A stretch of DNA of 64,000 nt from Nitrogeniibacter mangrovi. Lineage in GTDB: Bacteria > Pseudomonadota > Gammaproteobacteria > Burkholderiales > Rhodocyclaceae. Location of the stretch: NCBI RefSeq assembly GCF_010983895.1, contig NZ_CP048836.1:744001-808000 (forward strand), read 5' to 3'. Below, piece after piece: positions 18,590 to 27,081 of this stretch. Both the position numbers and the translations under genes were made by a program. The first letter of the stretch is position 1. Every line of letters starts with the position of its first letter. Under the pieces are notes generated by a model. That model saw only the letters and a program-made list of their open reading frames with translations, had not been told where the DNA came from and made no database searches.

Positions 18590-18930
18590 GTGGATTCGGC
18601 GATTTTGCCCGCAACGCGCGGGAACTGGAGCAGGCGCTGGTGCGCCACGGCGTGGCCCTGGGGATCGACTGGAGCGACGAGCGCGCGGTGCGGGCGTTGG
18701 CGGTGGAGGCGATGCAGTGCTGCCGGACCGGCAGCATCGTGGAGTACATGCGCTCGACCGATCCGCACCAACGGGCCAAGGGACAGATCTTCGCCATGGC
18801 CAACCTCATGCTAAAACTCATGACCTCGAGCGCCAACACCGGCGTGCACACCCATGGCGGCCCCGCCTGGAAGGCCTTCGCGCGGGCGCTGTACGCGCTG
18901 GACGATGCCGGCGGCAAGCCGTCAGAGTGA
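18586..18930 (+). CDS. Small uncharacterised protein coupled to rmlD
   Basis: I do not recognise this 114-residue protein. It starts at the ATGA that overlaps the rmlD stop. It looks soluble and largely helical, with no signal peptide or membrane segment, and is slightly acidic at the N-terminus. Visible features are the adjacent Cys pair in AMQCCRTGSIVEYM and a conserved-looking stretch HTHGGPAWKAFARALYALDD near the C-terminus. The coupling suggests it is made together with the rhamnose enzymes, but nothing in the sequence points to a reaction. The reading frame is supported by position and codon use. Confidence 0.65.
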   Translation: MSGFGDFARNARELEQALVRHGVALGIDWSDERAVRALAVEAMQCCRTGSIVEYMRSTDPHQRAKGQIFAMANLMLKLMTSSANTGVHTHGGPAWKAFARALYALDDAGGKPSE

Positions 18931-18940
18931 ACTAGTCCAT

Positions 18941-18968
18941 TTGCATAAATACGTATTCGTCATAGTCT
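18941..18968 (+). promoter_or_regulatory. Possible promoter and palindromic site upstream of PEP-CTERM gene
   Basis: TTGCAT (18941-18946) and TAGTCT (18963-18968) are spaced by 16 nt and could be weak -35/-10 elements. The perfect palindrome AATACGTATT occupies 18948-18957 inside the spacer, a place where a repressor or activator could act. The sigma-54-type TGGCAC-N5-TTGC pattern reported for many PEP-CTERM genes is not visible here. Sequence evidence only. Confidence 0.3.
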
Positions 18969-18997
18969 CAGAGGCTCCACACCAAGGAGACTGACGA

Positions 18998-19744
18998 ATG
19001 AAGAACCTGATTTTCCTTACCTTTCTGGCCTCGCCGGCGCTCGTCCCGGCCGTTGCGACGGCCGCTCCCGCGCCGGGCGATCTCGCTTTTGTCGCCTTCA
19101 ATGCCGACGAGGACGGATTCGCGATCACCAGCTTTGTGGACCTCGCGGCCGGCGAGCAATTGTTCGTGACCGACAAGGAATGGAACGCGCTGCCCGTTCA
19201 GGTCGGCGGGGATTTCACCGCGGGCGAGGGGGTGCTGGCGTGGACGCTCGACACCGGCCTGACCGCCGGCAGCGTGGTGCGCTTCTCGGCGGTCAATTCG
19301 TCCGCCGACGTGGCCGTGAGCACCGGGTCGATCGCCCGTTCGGGCAGTTTCTCCCTGGCCACCAAGGATGAATCCGTGATCCTGTATCGGGCCGGCACGA
19401 GTGGGCCGATCCCGCTCGCGGCCCTCGGTATGGGTGGCGGACTGTCCGGCCAGTTGTTGGGTGCGGGGCTCGATGCGGCCACCACTGCCTTCTCCAGCCG
19501 GGTGGATTTCGCCGAGTACGTGGGGCCGCGCAGTGGTCTGGGCGCACTGTCGGATTACGGCCCGCTGGTGTTCGACGCCGGCCAGTGGCTGGCGCGCAGC
19601 GCCACCGACGAGGCCGCCACGGTGCCGGATCTGACCGCGTTCACCGCAGTGGCGGCCCCCGTGCCCGAGCCGGGCAGCTACGCCATGTTCCTGGGCGGGC
19701 TGGGGCTGCTCACCGTGATGGCGCGCCGGCGCCGGGCGGTCTGA
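18998..19744 (+). CDS. PEP-CTERM sorting domain protein
   Basis: The predicted length is 248 residues, with AGGAGA 7 nt before the ATG. It has a signal peptide (residues 1 to about 22, ending VATAAPA) and a Gly/Ala/Ser/Thr-rich extracellular body. The C-terminal tripartite signal reads VPEPGSYAMFLGGLGLL, then a few residues, then ARRRRAV. This is the PEP motif, transmembrane segment and basic tail recognised by exosortases. It is therefore a candidate substrate of the exosortase whose end opens the window. The body is of unknown function; the family is often linked to EPS and floc or biofilm formation. It is a single gene with its own flanking signals. Confidence 0.9.
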   Translation: MKNLIFLTFLASPALVPAVATAAPAPGDLAFVAFNADEDGFAITSFVDLAAGEQLFVTDKEWNALPVQVGGDFTAGEGVLAWTLDTGLTAGSVVRFSAVNSSADVAVSTGSIARSGSFSLATKDESVILYRAGTSGPIPLAALGMGGGLSGQLLGAGLDAATTAFSSRVDFAEYVGPRSGLGALSDYGPLVFDAGQWLARSATDEAATVPDLTAFTAVAAPVPEPGSYAMFLGGLGLLTVMARRRRAV

Positions 19745-19761
19745 GTCGAGACGGCCCGAGC

Positions 19762-19795
19762 ATGACAAAGGCGCCCCGCGGGGCGCCTTTGTCAT
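19762..19795. terminator. Perfect 34-nt palindrome, bidirectional terminator
   Basis: Positions 19762-19795 form an exact inverted repeat centred on CCCCG|CGGGG, with flanks ATGACAAAGG and CCTTTGTCAT. It lies between the convergent PEP-CTERM gene and lysA. The stem ends in short A and T tracts on each side, so it can act in both directions as a Rho-independent-type terminator. Confidence 0.75.
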
Positions 19796-19812
19796 GGGCG
19801 TGCGCCGGCGTG

Positions 19813-21069
19813 TCAGGGCAGGCGGTGCTCGTTCGCGTACAGATCCTCGACCCGCTCGCGCTCGCGAATCGCGTAGCAGACCTCGCCGTCCACCATGACC
19901 TCGGCGGCGCGGGGGCGGGTGTTGTAATTGGACGCCATGGTCATGCCATAGGCGCCGGCCGAGAGAATCGCGAGCAGGTCGCCGGCCCGCACCGCCAGTT
20001 GCCGGTCACGGGCGAGAAAGTCGCCACTCTCGCAGATCGGGCCGACCACGTCGTAGGTCTGTGCCGGCGTGTCGCTGCGTTGCACCGGGACCACCGCGTG
20101 ATAGGCGTCATACAGTGCCGGGCGCGCCAGATCGTTCATGGCCGCGTCCACGATGGCGAAATGCTTTTCCTCGCCGTGCTTGAGAAACTCCACGCGCGTC
20201 AGCAGCAGGCCGGCGTTGCCGATCAGCGAGCGGCCCGGTTCGAGATGGAGGGCTTCCGGGCGGCCGGCAAGGACCTCGAGCACCGGGGCGAGGAAGCGGG
20301 TGGCACCCGGGAGTATTTCGTCGTCGTAGCGGATACCCATGCCACCACCGATGTCGATGTGATCCAGCTCGATGCCGTCCGCGTTGAGCTGTTTGACCAG
20401 CGCCAGGACACGCTCGGCGGCCTCGGCGACCGGCGCCGGATCGAGTAGTTGCGAGCCGATGTGGGAGGCGATGCCGCAGACCGCAATGCCGTCCATCGTC
20501 GCCGCGCGACGGTACAGCGCGCGCGCGTCGCTGTAGGCGACACCGAACTTGTTGGCCTTGAGACCGGTCGAGATGTAGGGATGGGTCTTGGGATCGACGT
20601 CGGGATTGACGCGGAAGGCGATCGGCGCGGTCTTGCCCATCGCGCGCGCGGTGGTGTCGAGGCGATCCAGTTCTTCGGGCGATTCGATGTTGAAGCAGCC
20701 GATGCAGGCATCGAGGGCGAGGCGAATTTCGTCGACGGTTTTGCCGACCCCGGAGAACACCACCTTGGCCGGATCGCCGCCCGCGGCCAGCACCCGCTTG
20801 AGCTCGCCGCCGGAGACGATGTCGAAGCCGGCGCCGAGGCGGGCGAAAGCGTCGAGAATGCCCAGGTTGGAATTGGCCTTGACGGCGTAACAGATGGTCG
20901 CGCGCCGGCCGGCGAGCGCCTGCTCATAGGCATGGTAGGCGTCGGTCAGGGCCTGGCGCGAGTAGACATAAGTGGGGGTGCCGAAGCGTTCGGCGATCTC
21001 GCTCAGGGCGACCGATTCGATCAGGAGCGAATCGTCGCCGTGGAGCGTGGAGATGGGAAAATCGGTCAT
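19813..21069 (-). CDS. lysA: Diaminopimelate decarboxylase
   Basis: The protein has 418 residues and belongs to the fold-type III PLP decarboxylases. RATICYAVKANSNLGIL carries the PLP-binding Lys near residue 60. HIGSQLLDP, IDIGGGMGIRY, EPGRSLIGNAG and the C-terminal GPICESGDFLARDR, with the active-site Cys supplied by the partner subunit, are all present. It makes L-lysine from meso-diaminopimelate. The start overlaps the stop of the small lipoprotein gene lptM upstream (ATGA), the usual arrangement in related bacteria. Confidence 0.95.
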   Translation of the reverse strand: MTDFPISTLHGDDSLLIESVALSEIAERFGTPTYVYSRQALTDAYHAYEQALAGRRATICYAVKANSNLGILDAFARLGAGFDIVSGGELKRVLAAGGDPAKVVFSGVGKTVDEIRLALDACIGCFNIESPEELDRLDTTARAMGKTAPIAFRVNPDVDPKTHPYISTGLKANKFGVAYSDARALYRRAATMDGIAVCGIASHIGSQLLDPAPVAEAAERVLALVKQLNADGIELDHIDIGGGMGIRYDDEILPGATRFLAPVLEVLAGRPEALHLEPGRSLIGNAGLLLTRVEFLKHGEEKHFAIVDAAMNDLARPALYDAYHAVVPVQRSDTPAQTYDVVGPICESGDFLARDRQLAVRAGDLLAILSAGAYGMTMASNYNTRPRAAEVMVDGEVCYAIRERERVEDLYANEHRLP

Positions 21070-21212
21070 CGGCTCGGTTCTTGTGGGGCGGGTTTGCTAC
21101 CATCCGCAGCGCCGATGTCGGGGCGCTCGGGCATGAACAGGGCGCCCTTGATGCCGCAGGCGCCCAGCAGTGCGATCAGGAGCAAAGTGGTGGCAAGGCG
21201 GGTTGCGGTCAT
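21066..21212 (-). CDS. lptM: LptM-like small lipoprotein (YifL family)
   Basis: This is a 48-residue open frame: MTATRLATTLLLIALLGACG, then IKGALFMPERPD and a short Pro-rich tail. The lipobox LLGAC gives a lipidated Cys at residue 19. GIKGALFMP resembles the conserved C-G-x-K-G-x-L-x-x-P pattern of the LPS-transport lipoprotein LptM. That protein supports maturation of the LptDE translocon in enterobacteria. Its TGA overlaps the lysA ATG, so the two genes are co-expressed. A TGC-TACGAT extended -10 on the minus strand (21230-21240 region) may drive the pair. Confidence 0.85.
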   Translation of the reverse strand: MTATRLATTLLLIALLGACGIKGALFMPERPDIGAADGSKPAPQEPSR

Positions 21213-21262
21213 GGGATCGTCGGCTCAAAAAGGGAAAATCGTAGCAGAAATGGGGAGTGCAA

Positions 21263-21586
21263 ATGGATGAGTCGGTCTTTGTGAATGTGGCGGAAAAGGA
21301 ATTGACGCACATCGAGGAGGCGCTCGAAGCCTGCGGCGCCGAGATCGATATCGAGCCGCAGCCCGGCGGAATCCTGGCGCTGACCTTCGAGGACGACAGC
21401 CAGATCATCATCAACCGCCATGTGGCGGCGCGGGAGATCTGGGTGGCGGCACGCAGCGGCGGGTTTCACTTCCGCCCCGAGAACGGGGCCTGGATCAATA
21501 CCCGCGGCGGCGAGGAACTGTATGCGCTGCTGTCCCGGGTGGTGAGCGAGCAGGCCGGCGAAGCGGTGACGCTCACGCCCGCCTGA
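21263..21586 (+). CDS. cyaY: Frataxin homologue CyaY
   Basis: The protein has 107 residues. ATG 21263 is chosen over GTG 21257 because GGGGAG lies 5 nt upstream. The family pattern is clear: an acidic first helix (ELTHIEEALEACGAEIDIE), then GGILALTFEDDSQIIINRH, and EIWVAARSGGFHF with the invariant Trp. CyaY binds iron and modulates IscS-dependent iron-sulfur cluster assembly. It is transcribed away from lptM-lysA and converges on the PBP1A gene. Confidence 0.9.
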   Translation: MDESVFVNVAEKELTHIEEALEACGAEIDIEPQPGGILALTFEDDSQIIINRHVAAREIWVAARSGGFHFRPENGAWINTRGGEELYALLSRVVSEQAGEAVTLTPA

Positions 21587-21593
21587 ATACCAC

Positions 21594-24056
21594 TCACTGC
21601 TGCGGCATGGGCCGGATCATGGGCCGTGGCGCGGCTTCGAGTACGGGTGCCGGCGTCGGGCGCAGATCCTCGACCGGCGCCGGTGGTTGCACGCGTGGCT
21701 TGATCTTGATCGGCTGCTGTGTGGGCGGATTGTCGCCGAACAGTCCGCCCGGGAAGGCGGGGATCACCTCGGATGGGGCGTCCATGGGGCGTGTGGCGTG
21801 TTCGAGCAGGTCGTCCGGCAGTTCGGGCGGAACGGGCGGCTCGTTTTCGGCATAGACCCAGTCCGGCTCGATCCCCTCGACCGCAGCGACGCGTTCCAGG
21901 CGCGCGGGCTTGGGCAGTTCCTTCTCCGGCCGGTCCTTGAGCGCCACCTTCATGTAGTCGATCCAGATCGGCAGGGCGGCCCGGCTGCCGGTCTCGCCGC
22001 GGCCGAGATTGCTCGGCTTGTCGAAACCGACCCAGGAGATGGCGACCACGTCGGGATTGAAGCCGCAGAACCAGGCGTCCACGTAGTCGTTGGTGGTCCC
22101 GGTCTTGCCGGCCAGATCGCTGCGTCCCAGCGATTTGGCACGGGCACCGGTGCCCGCGCTGACCACCTCGCGCAGCATCGAATCCATCACGAAGGCGTTG
22201 CGCTCGTCGATCACGCGGGCGGCGGACTTGCCCGCCACCGGCGGATCGACTCGTGCCAGCACCTTGCCCTCGACGTCGCGGATCTCCTTGATCACGTAGG
22301 GCTGCACCCGGTAGCCGCCGTTGGCGAAGACGGCATAACCGGTGGCCATCTGCCAGGGCGTCGCCTCGCCGGCGCCCAGCGCCATGGTGAGGTAGGCGGG
22401 CGTGTGCTCGGGCTGGAAGCCAAAACGGGTGGCAAAGTCCTGCGCGTAGTCGGTGCCGATGGACTGTAGCAGCCGGATGGACACCATGTTCTTGGATTTT
22501 GCCAGCGCCCGGCGCAGGGTCATCGGCCCTTCGTATTTGTGGTCGTAGTTGGCCGGCTCCCAGGCCTGGGTACCGGTGACGCCGGGGGGGAAGTAGAGCG
22601 GTTCGTCTTCCACATAGCTGCCGGGGCTGTAGCCGCGTTCCAGAGCGGCCGAATACACGAAGGGCTTGAAGCTCGAGCCCGGTTGGCGGTAGGCCTGGGT
22701 GGCGTGGTTGAACTTGTTGTGGAAGTAGTCGAAACCACCCACGAGGGCGCGCACGGCGCCATCGTCGGCATTGATTGCGATCAGGGCACCCTCGACATGG
22801 GGCATCTGCAGGATGGTCCAGCCGAGTTTCGGGTCCTTGCGGATGCGGACGATGGCGCCCGGGCGAATGCGTTTGGCCGCCGGGGCCTTGTCCTGGAGCA
22901 TCGGGGCGGCGAAGCTCAGCGCCTTGCCGTCGATCTTGATCTGCTGGCCGTTGCGATAGACGGTGACCGACTTGGGTGAGGCGGCGACCACCACGGCGCC
23001 AACCAAATCGCCATAGTCGGAGGTGTCGTCGAGGGCCTCGTCCATCGCGTCGGTGCGTGCGTCGCCGGCCGGAGGCAGGTCGATGAAGCGCTCGGGGCCG
23101 CGATAGCCATGGCGGCGATCATAGGCCAGCAGACCGTCCCGCAGACCTTCGTAGGCGGCTTCCTGTTCCTTCTTGGTGATGGTCGTGATGATGTTGATGC
23201 CCAGCTCGTAGGCCTTGTCATCGAACTGTTCCACGGCGATCTGGCGCGCCATTTCCGCCACGTAGTCGGCATGGACGGTCGAGGCCTCGTTCTTGTCCAC
23301 GGCGACGGCCTTGAAGGGCTCGGCCGCTGCCGCGTCCATCTCCGCCTGGGTGATGAAGCCCAGTTCGCGCATGCGTCGCAGGACGTACTGCTGACGCAGG
23401 CGCGCCCGCTTGGGGTTGACCACCGGGTTGTAGCGCGAGGGCGCCTTGGGCAGGCCGGCGAGCATGGCGGCCTCGCCAACGCTCAGTTCCGCCAGCGGCT
23501 TGCCGTAATAAGTCTTGGCGGCAGCCGAGAAGCCATAGGAGCGGCGGCCCAGGTAGATCTGGTTGATGTACAGACCGAGGATCTGGTCCTTGGTGAGGTT
23601 CTGCTCGATCTTCAGGGACAGCAGGATCTCGTAGATCTTGCGGGTGAAGGTCTTCTCGCGGGTCAGGAAGAAGTTCCGCGCGACCTGCATGGTGATCGTG
23701 GAGGCGCCCTGGCCGCGTCCGCCGGAGACGACGTTGGCGACGGCGGCGCGCGCAATCCCCTGCACGTCGATGCCGGGGTGCTCGTAAAAGCGCTCATCTT
23801 CTGCGGCGAGGATGGCGTGCTTGAGCACCTCCGGCACCTCGCTGATATCGACGAAATTGCGGCGTTCCTCGCCGTATTCGCCGATCAGGAAACCGTCGGA
23901 TGTATAGATCCTCAGCGGGATCTTGGGCCGGTAGTCGGTCAGGATCTCGAGGGAGGGGAGTTTGGGCCAGGCGAAGGCGACAACGGCGGCAATCGTGGCG
24001 GCGCCCATCACGGCAAGAGCGATGAGGGCGAAAAACGGGTAAAGAACCCAGCGCAT
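21594..24056 (-). CDS. mrcA: Penicillin-binding protein 1A (bifunctional class A PBP)
   Basis: About 820 residues from ATG 24056. A TTG at 24089 would add 11 residues but overlaps the likely -10 hexamer, so it is not preferred. Order of parts: N-terminal membrane anchor (about residues 3-30), GT51 transglycosylase domain with EDERFYEHPGIDVQGIARA and QGASTITMQ, an OB-like insert, then the transpeptidase domain with SSFKPF (catalytic Ser), SKN and KTGTTND. It polymerises and cross-links peptidoglycan. The C-terminal tail is Pro-rich. It is divergent from pilM, the classical arrangement in proteobacteria. Confidence 0.93.
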   Translation of the reverse strand: MRWVLYPFFALIALAVMGAATIAAVVAFAWPKLPSLEILTDYRPKIPLRIYTSDGFLIGEYGEERRNFVDISEVPEVLKHAILAAEDERFYEHPGIDVQGIARAAVANVVSGGRGQGASTITMQVARNFFLTREKTFTRKIYEILLSLKIEQNLTKDQILGLYINQIYLGRRSYGFSAAAKTYYGKPLAELSVGEAAMLAGLPKAPSRYNPVVNPKRARLRQQYVLRRMRELGFITQAEMDAAAAEPFKAVAVDKNEASTVHADYVAEMARQIAVEQFDDKAYELGINIITTITKKEQEAAYEGLRDGLLAYDRRHGYRGPERFIDLPPAGDARTDAMDEALDDTSDYGDLVGAVVVAASPKSVTVYRNGQQIKIDGKALSFAAPMLQDKAPAAKRIRPGAIVRIRKDPKLGWTILQMPHVEGALIAINADDGAVRALVGGFDYFHNKFNHATQAYRQPGSSFKPFVYSAALERGYSPGSYVEDEPLYFPPGVTGTQAWEPANYDHKYEGPMTLRRALAKSKNMVSIRLLQSIGTDYAQDFATRFGFQPEHTPAYLTMALGAGEATPWQMATGYAVFANGGYRVQPYVIKEIRDVEGKVLARVDPPVAGKSAARVIDERNAFVMDSMLREVVSAGTGARAKSLGRSDLAGKTGTTNDYVDAWFCGFNPDVVAISWVGFDKPSNLGRGETGSRAALPIWIDYMKVALKDRPEKELPKPARLERVAAVEGIEPDWVYAENEPPVPPELPDDLLEHATRPMDAPSEVIPAFPGGLFGDNPPTQQPIKIKPRVQPPAPVEDLRPTPAPVLEAAPRPMIRPMPQQ

Positions 24057-24088
24057 GCGTCGTAAGTATCTTGGAAGTAAGTCGGGCA

Positions 24089-24118
24089 ATTATACGTTTT
24101 GCGGCGTGGAGGCTCCAA
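24089..24118 (-). promoter_or_regulatory. Promoter for PBP1A gene
   Basis: On the minus strand a perfect -10 TATAAT (24094-24089) follows a weak -35 TTGGAG (24118-24113) at 18 nt. Transcription would begin about 25 nt before the preferred ATG at 24056. Confidence 0.55.
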
Positions 24119-24141
24119 TCTGCGAATGGCATAGAACGTTG

Positions 24142-24170
24142 TTTACACATGTCATGGTTGTTGCTAGCAT
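24142..24170 (+). promoter_or_regulatory. Promoter for pilMNOPQ operon
   Basis: TTTACA (24142-24147), a 17-nt spacer and TAGCAT (24165-24170) make a good sigma-70 promoter about 50 nt before the pilM start. The ribosome binding site AAGGA lies at 24214-24218. Confidence 0.6.
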
Positions 24171-24225
24171 TGAAGCTGTTTTTTACATGTTGCGCCTAAC
24201 ATGAAGAAATTTAAGGATTTTCTTT

Positions 24226-25302
24226 GTGATTGACTTCTCGGTTTTTAACCCGAAGGCGCGCCCCTTGGTCGGGCTCGATATTTCTTCCTCATCGGTCAAG
24301 CTGGTCGAGTTGTCCGGGGGTGCCAAGGAAGGAATTCGCATTGAGCGCTACGCCATTGAGTCGCTGCCGCGTGACGCGGTCTCCGACGGCAATGTGGTCA
24401 ACCTGGATGCGGTGGGGGATACCATCAAGCGAGCGTTGAGGCGCATGGGGGCCGGCGTCAAGCAGGTTGCGATGGCGCTGCCCGCGTCGGCCGTCATCAC
24501 CAAGAAGATCCTGCTGCCGGATGGTCTGCGGGAGCAGGAGATGGAAGTGCAGGTCGAGGCCGAAGCCAACCAGTACATCCCCTTCGCGCTCGACGAGGTG
24601 AATCTCGATTTCCAGGTGCTGGGCGAGTCGCCCGACGCGGCCGGGGAGCTTGAAGTCCTGATTGCCGCCTCCCGCAAGGAAAAAGTCGAGGATCGCGTCG
24701 CCGCCGCCGAATCCGCCGGACTCAAGGCGGTCATCATGGATGTCGAATCCTTTGCCGCCCAGTCCGCGTTCGAATACGTGGCACGGCAACTGCCGGATCA
24801 GGGCAAGGGCAGCATCATCGCCCTGGTCGACATCGGTGCCAACCTGCTCAATGTGACGGTGTTGCGGGATGGGCAGCAGATCTATGCCCGGGAGCAAGCC
24901 TTTGGTGGTCAGCAGCTCACCCAGGACATCGCCCGCCACTACGGCATGAGCGTCGAGGAGGCTGAGGCGGCCAAGCGGTCAGGCAGTCTGCCGGAGAATT
25001 ATGCCTCCGAGTTGCTGCGTCCGTTCATGGATTCGCTTGCGCTCGAAGTGTCGCGCGCCCTGCAGTTCTTCTTTACGTCCACACAGTTCAATCAGGTCGA
25101 CCACATCGTGCTCGCCGGCGGCTGTTCCGTCATCCCGGGGCTGGCCGAGGTGGTTGGCGGTCGTACACAGGTGGATACGATCGTGGCCAATCCCTTCGCG
25201 AAGATGCAGCTGTCGTCGAAGGTGCGGCCGAAAAATCTCATGGCTGATGCACCTTCATTGCTGGTGGCATGCGGTCTTGCTTTGCGGAGGTTCGATTCAT
25301 GA
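24226..25302 (+). CDS. pilM: Type IV pilus assembly protein PilM
   Basis: The protein has 358 residues and starts with GTG. It is an actin-like ATPase of the FtsA/PilM type: VGLDISSSSVKLVEL (phosphate 1), IALVDIGANLLNVTVL (phosphate 2) and HIVLAGGCSVIPGLAEVV (adenosine motif). PilM is a cytoplasmic ring component that binds the N-terminus of PilN and connects the pilus motor to the alignment subcomplex. The gene starts the pilMNOPQ operon and overlaps pilN as ATGA. Confidence 0.93.
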   Translation: MIDFSVFNPKARPLVGLDISSSSVKLVELSGGAKEGIRIERYAIESLPRDAVSDGNVVNLDAVGDTIKRALRRMGAGVKQVAMALPASAVITKKILLPDGLREQEMEVQVEAEANQYIPFALDEVNLDFQVLGESPDAAGELEVLIAASRKEKVEDRVAAAESAGLKAVIMDVESFAAQSAFEYVARQLPDQGKGSIIALVDIGANLLNVTVLRDGQQIYAREQAFGGQQLTQDIARHYGMSVEEAEAAKRSGSLPENYASELLRPFMDSLALEVSRALQFFFTSTQFNQVDHIVLAGGCSVIPGLAEVVGGRTQVDTIVANPFAKMQLSSKVRPKNLMADAPSLLVACGLALRRFDS

Positions 25303-25880
25303 TCCGGATCAACCTGCTGCCCCACCGGGAGGAGGCGCGCAAGCAGCGCCGTCAGGGGTTCTACGGCCTGGCTCTTGGCATGATCGTTTTGGGGGCATTG
25401 GTCGGTGTCGTCGTCAGCATGATCATCGGGGGCTTTGTCGACGCTCAGGAAGCGAAGAACAATTTCCTCAAGACGGAAATCGCCAAGCTGGACAAGGATA
25501 TTGCCGAAATCAAGCGGCTCAAGGGGCAGATCAATGCCCTGCTGGCGCGCAAGCAGGTCATCGAGTCGCTGCAGAGTCACCGCGCGGAGACTGTGCATCT
25601 GTTCAATGAACTGGCCCGCCAGACGCCCGAAGGCGTCTATCTCAAGTCCATCAAACAGGAAGGGCTGAAGGTGACGCTGAACGGATATGCCCAGTCGAAC
25701 GCGCGCGTCTCGACGCTGATGCGTAATCTCGACGGCTCCGAGTTCCTCGAGAAGCCCAACCTCATCGAGGTCAAGTCCGATCAGGTCGATGACCGGAGGG
25801 TGAGCAATTTCACCCTGCAGATCAGCCTCGAGCGCAAATCGGATGCTGAGGACGAGAAGGGCAAGGGAGGTCGGAAGTGA
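25299..25880 (+). CDS. pilN: Type IV pilus assembly protein PilN
   Basis: The predicted length is 193 residues. MIRINLLPHREE is the conserved PilM-binding N-terminal motif. One transmembrane helix (about residues 21-45) is followed by a coiled coil and a periplasmic ferredoxin-like domain. It forms heterodimers with PilO. Start and stop overlap pilM (ATGA) and pilO (GTGA). The C-terminus is highly charged. Confidence 0.93.
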   Translation: MIRINLLPHREEARKQRRQGFYGLALGMIVLGALVGVVVSMIIGGFVDAQEAKNNFLKTEIAKLDKDIAEIKRLKGQINALLARKQVIESLQSHRAETVHLFNELARQTPEGVYLKSIKQEGLKVTLNGYAQSNARVSTLMRNLDGSEFLEKPNLIEVKSDQVDDRRVSNFTLQISLERKSDAEDEKGKGGRK

Positions 25881-26557
25881 AGAACGAAAACCTCAAGTCG
25901 AGGCCGGCCGCTCAGTTTGATTTCCAACGTTTCGTCGATGATTTCAAAGGTCTGGATCCCAACGATCCCGGGGTGTGGCCGCTGGGGCCGCGCGTCGTCG
26001 TGCTCATCGCCATTCTTGTAGCTACCATTGCCGGCGCGTGGTGGTTCTTCTGGCAGGACCAGGTCGATCTGCTCAAACAGCGCCAGGCCGAAGAACTGAC
26101 GCTGAGAGATGAATGGGTGCAGAAGAAGCGCCAGTCGGTGAACCTCGACGAGCACCTGAAACAGCTGGCCGAAATCGACCGGCAGTTCGGCGCCTTGCTG
26201 CGCCAACTGCCCAACCGGGCCGAAATGGACTCTCTGCTGGCCGACATCAACCAGGCTGGTCTGGGGCGTGGCCTGTTGTTCGAGCTGTTCAAACCGGGGG
26301 GCGACATCGTCAAGGAGTTCTACGCCGAAATGCCCATCGCGGTCCGAGTGGTCGGCAACTACCACGACCTGGGCGAATTTGCGGCGGATGTGGCGAAGAT
26401 GCCGCGCATCGTGACCCTCAACAACGTCTCGATCGACCGGCCGAAGCCCGGTGAGCCCCTGAAAATGGATGCCACGGCCGTGACCTACCGCTATCTCGAC
26501 GAAGATGAGCTCGCGGCGCAACGCCAGGCCAAGGCCAAGGCGGCCAAACCGAGATGA
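25877..26557 (+). CDS. pilO: Type IV pilus assembly protein PilO
   Basis: This 226-residue protein starts with GTG. It has a cytoplasmic N-terminal tail, one transmembrane helix (about residues 40-58), a coiled coil and a periplasmic domain with the typical ADINQAGLGRGLLFELFKP and FYAEMPIAVRVVGNYHDLGEF segments. It pairs with PilN and binds PilP. Overlaps at both ends indicate tight translational coupling. Confidence 0.93.
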   Translation: MKNENLKSRPAAQFDFQRFVDDFKGLDPNDPGVWPLGPRVVVLIAILVATIAGAWWFFWQDQVDLLKQRQAEELTLRDEWVQKKRQSVNLDEHLKQLAEIDRQFGALLRQLPNRAEMDSLLADINQAGLGRGLLFELFKPGGDIVKEFYAEMPIAVRVVGNYHDLGEFAADVAKMPRIVTLNNVSIDRPKPGEPLKMDATAVTYRYLDEDELAAQRQAKAKAAKPR

Positions 26558-27081
26558 GTGCCCCCATGAAGAAGCTACTGATACTCATGCCGTTGGTCCT
26601 TCTCGTGGGGTGCAGCGGCGATCAGGAAGACCTGCGTGCCTGGATGACGCGCCAGGAGGCGGGTATGAAGGGGCAGGTCAAGCCCTTGCCCGACATCAAG
26701 CCGTTTCCCCAGGTTGATTACGAGGTCGCGACGGTGCAGTCGCCGTTCGATCCGGAAAAGTTCGTGGCACCGACCTCCGTGGTGGGCGGTCCCCGTCCGG
26801 ATGTGAACCGGCAGCGCGAGCCCCTGGAAGCCTACCCGCTTGAATCGTTGAAGATGGTGGGCGCCATGATGAAGAAGGGTTCCGCTCATGCCTTGGTTGA
26901 TGCGGGTGGCAGCATCTACCAGGTGCGCGTCGGCAATTACATGGGGCAGAACTTTGGCGTGGTCACGAACATCACGGAAACGGAGATCCAGCTGAAAGAG
27001 CTGGTTGAAGACTTGAACGGCGACTGGGTCGAGAGAACGAGTGCGCTGTACTTGCAGGAGCAGCAGGAGACGACGCAATGA
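26554..27081 (+). CDS. pilP: Type IV pilus lipoprotein PilP
   Basis: The protein has 175 residues. Its N-terminus has a lipobox LLVGC, placing the lipidated Cys at residue 20; a second in-frame ATG at 26566 (MKKLL) gives a shorter signal peptide. The HR domain LESLKMVGAMMKKGSAHALV and YQVRVGNYMGQNFGVV is the family hallmark. PilP bridges PilNO and the secretin PilQ. Its stop overlaps the pilQ start. Confidence 0.93.
   Translation: MSAPMKKLLILMPLVLLVGCSGDQEDLRAWMTRQEAGMKGQVKPLPDIKPFPQVDYEVATVQSPFDPEKFVAPTSVVGGPRPDVNRQREPLEAYPLESLKMVGAMMKKGSAHALVDAGGSIYQVRVGNYMGQNFGVVTNITETEIQLKELVEDLNGDWVERTSALYLQEQQETTQ

Noticed and set aside
18931-18997. Sigma-54 promoter expected for PEP-CTERM genes
   Set aside because: No TGGCAC-N5-TTGC-like sequence is present in the upstream gap.
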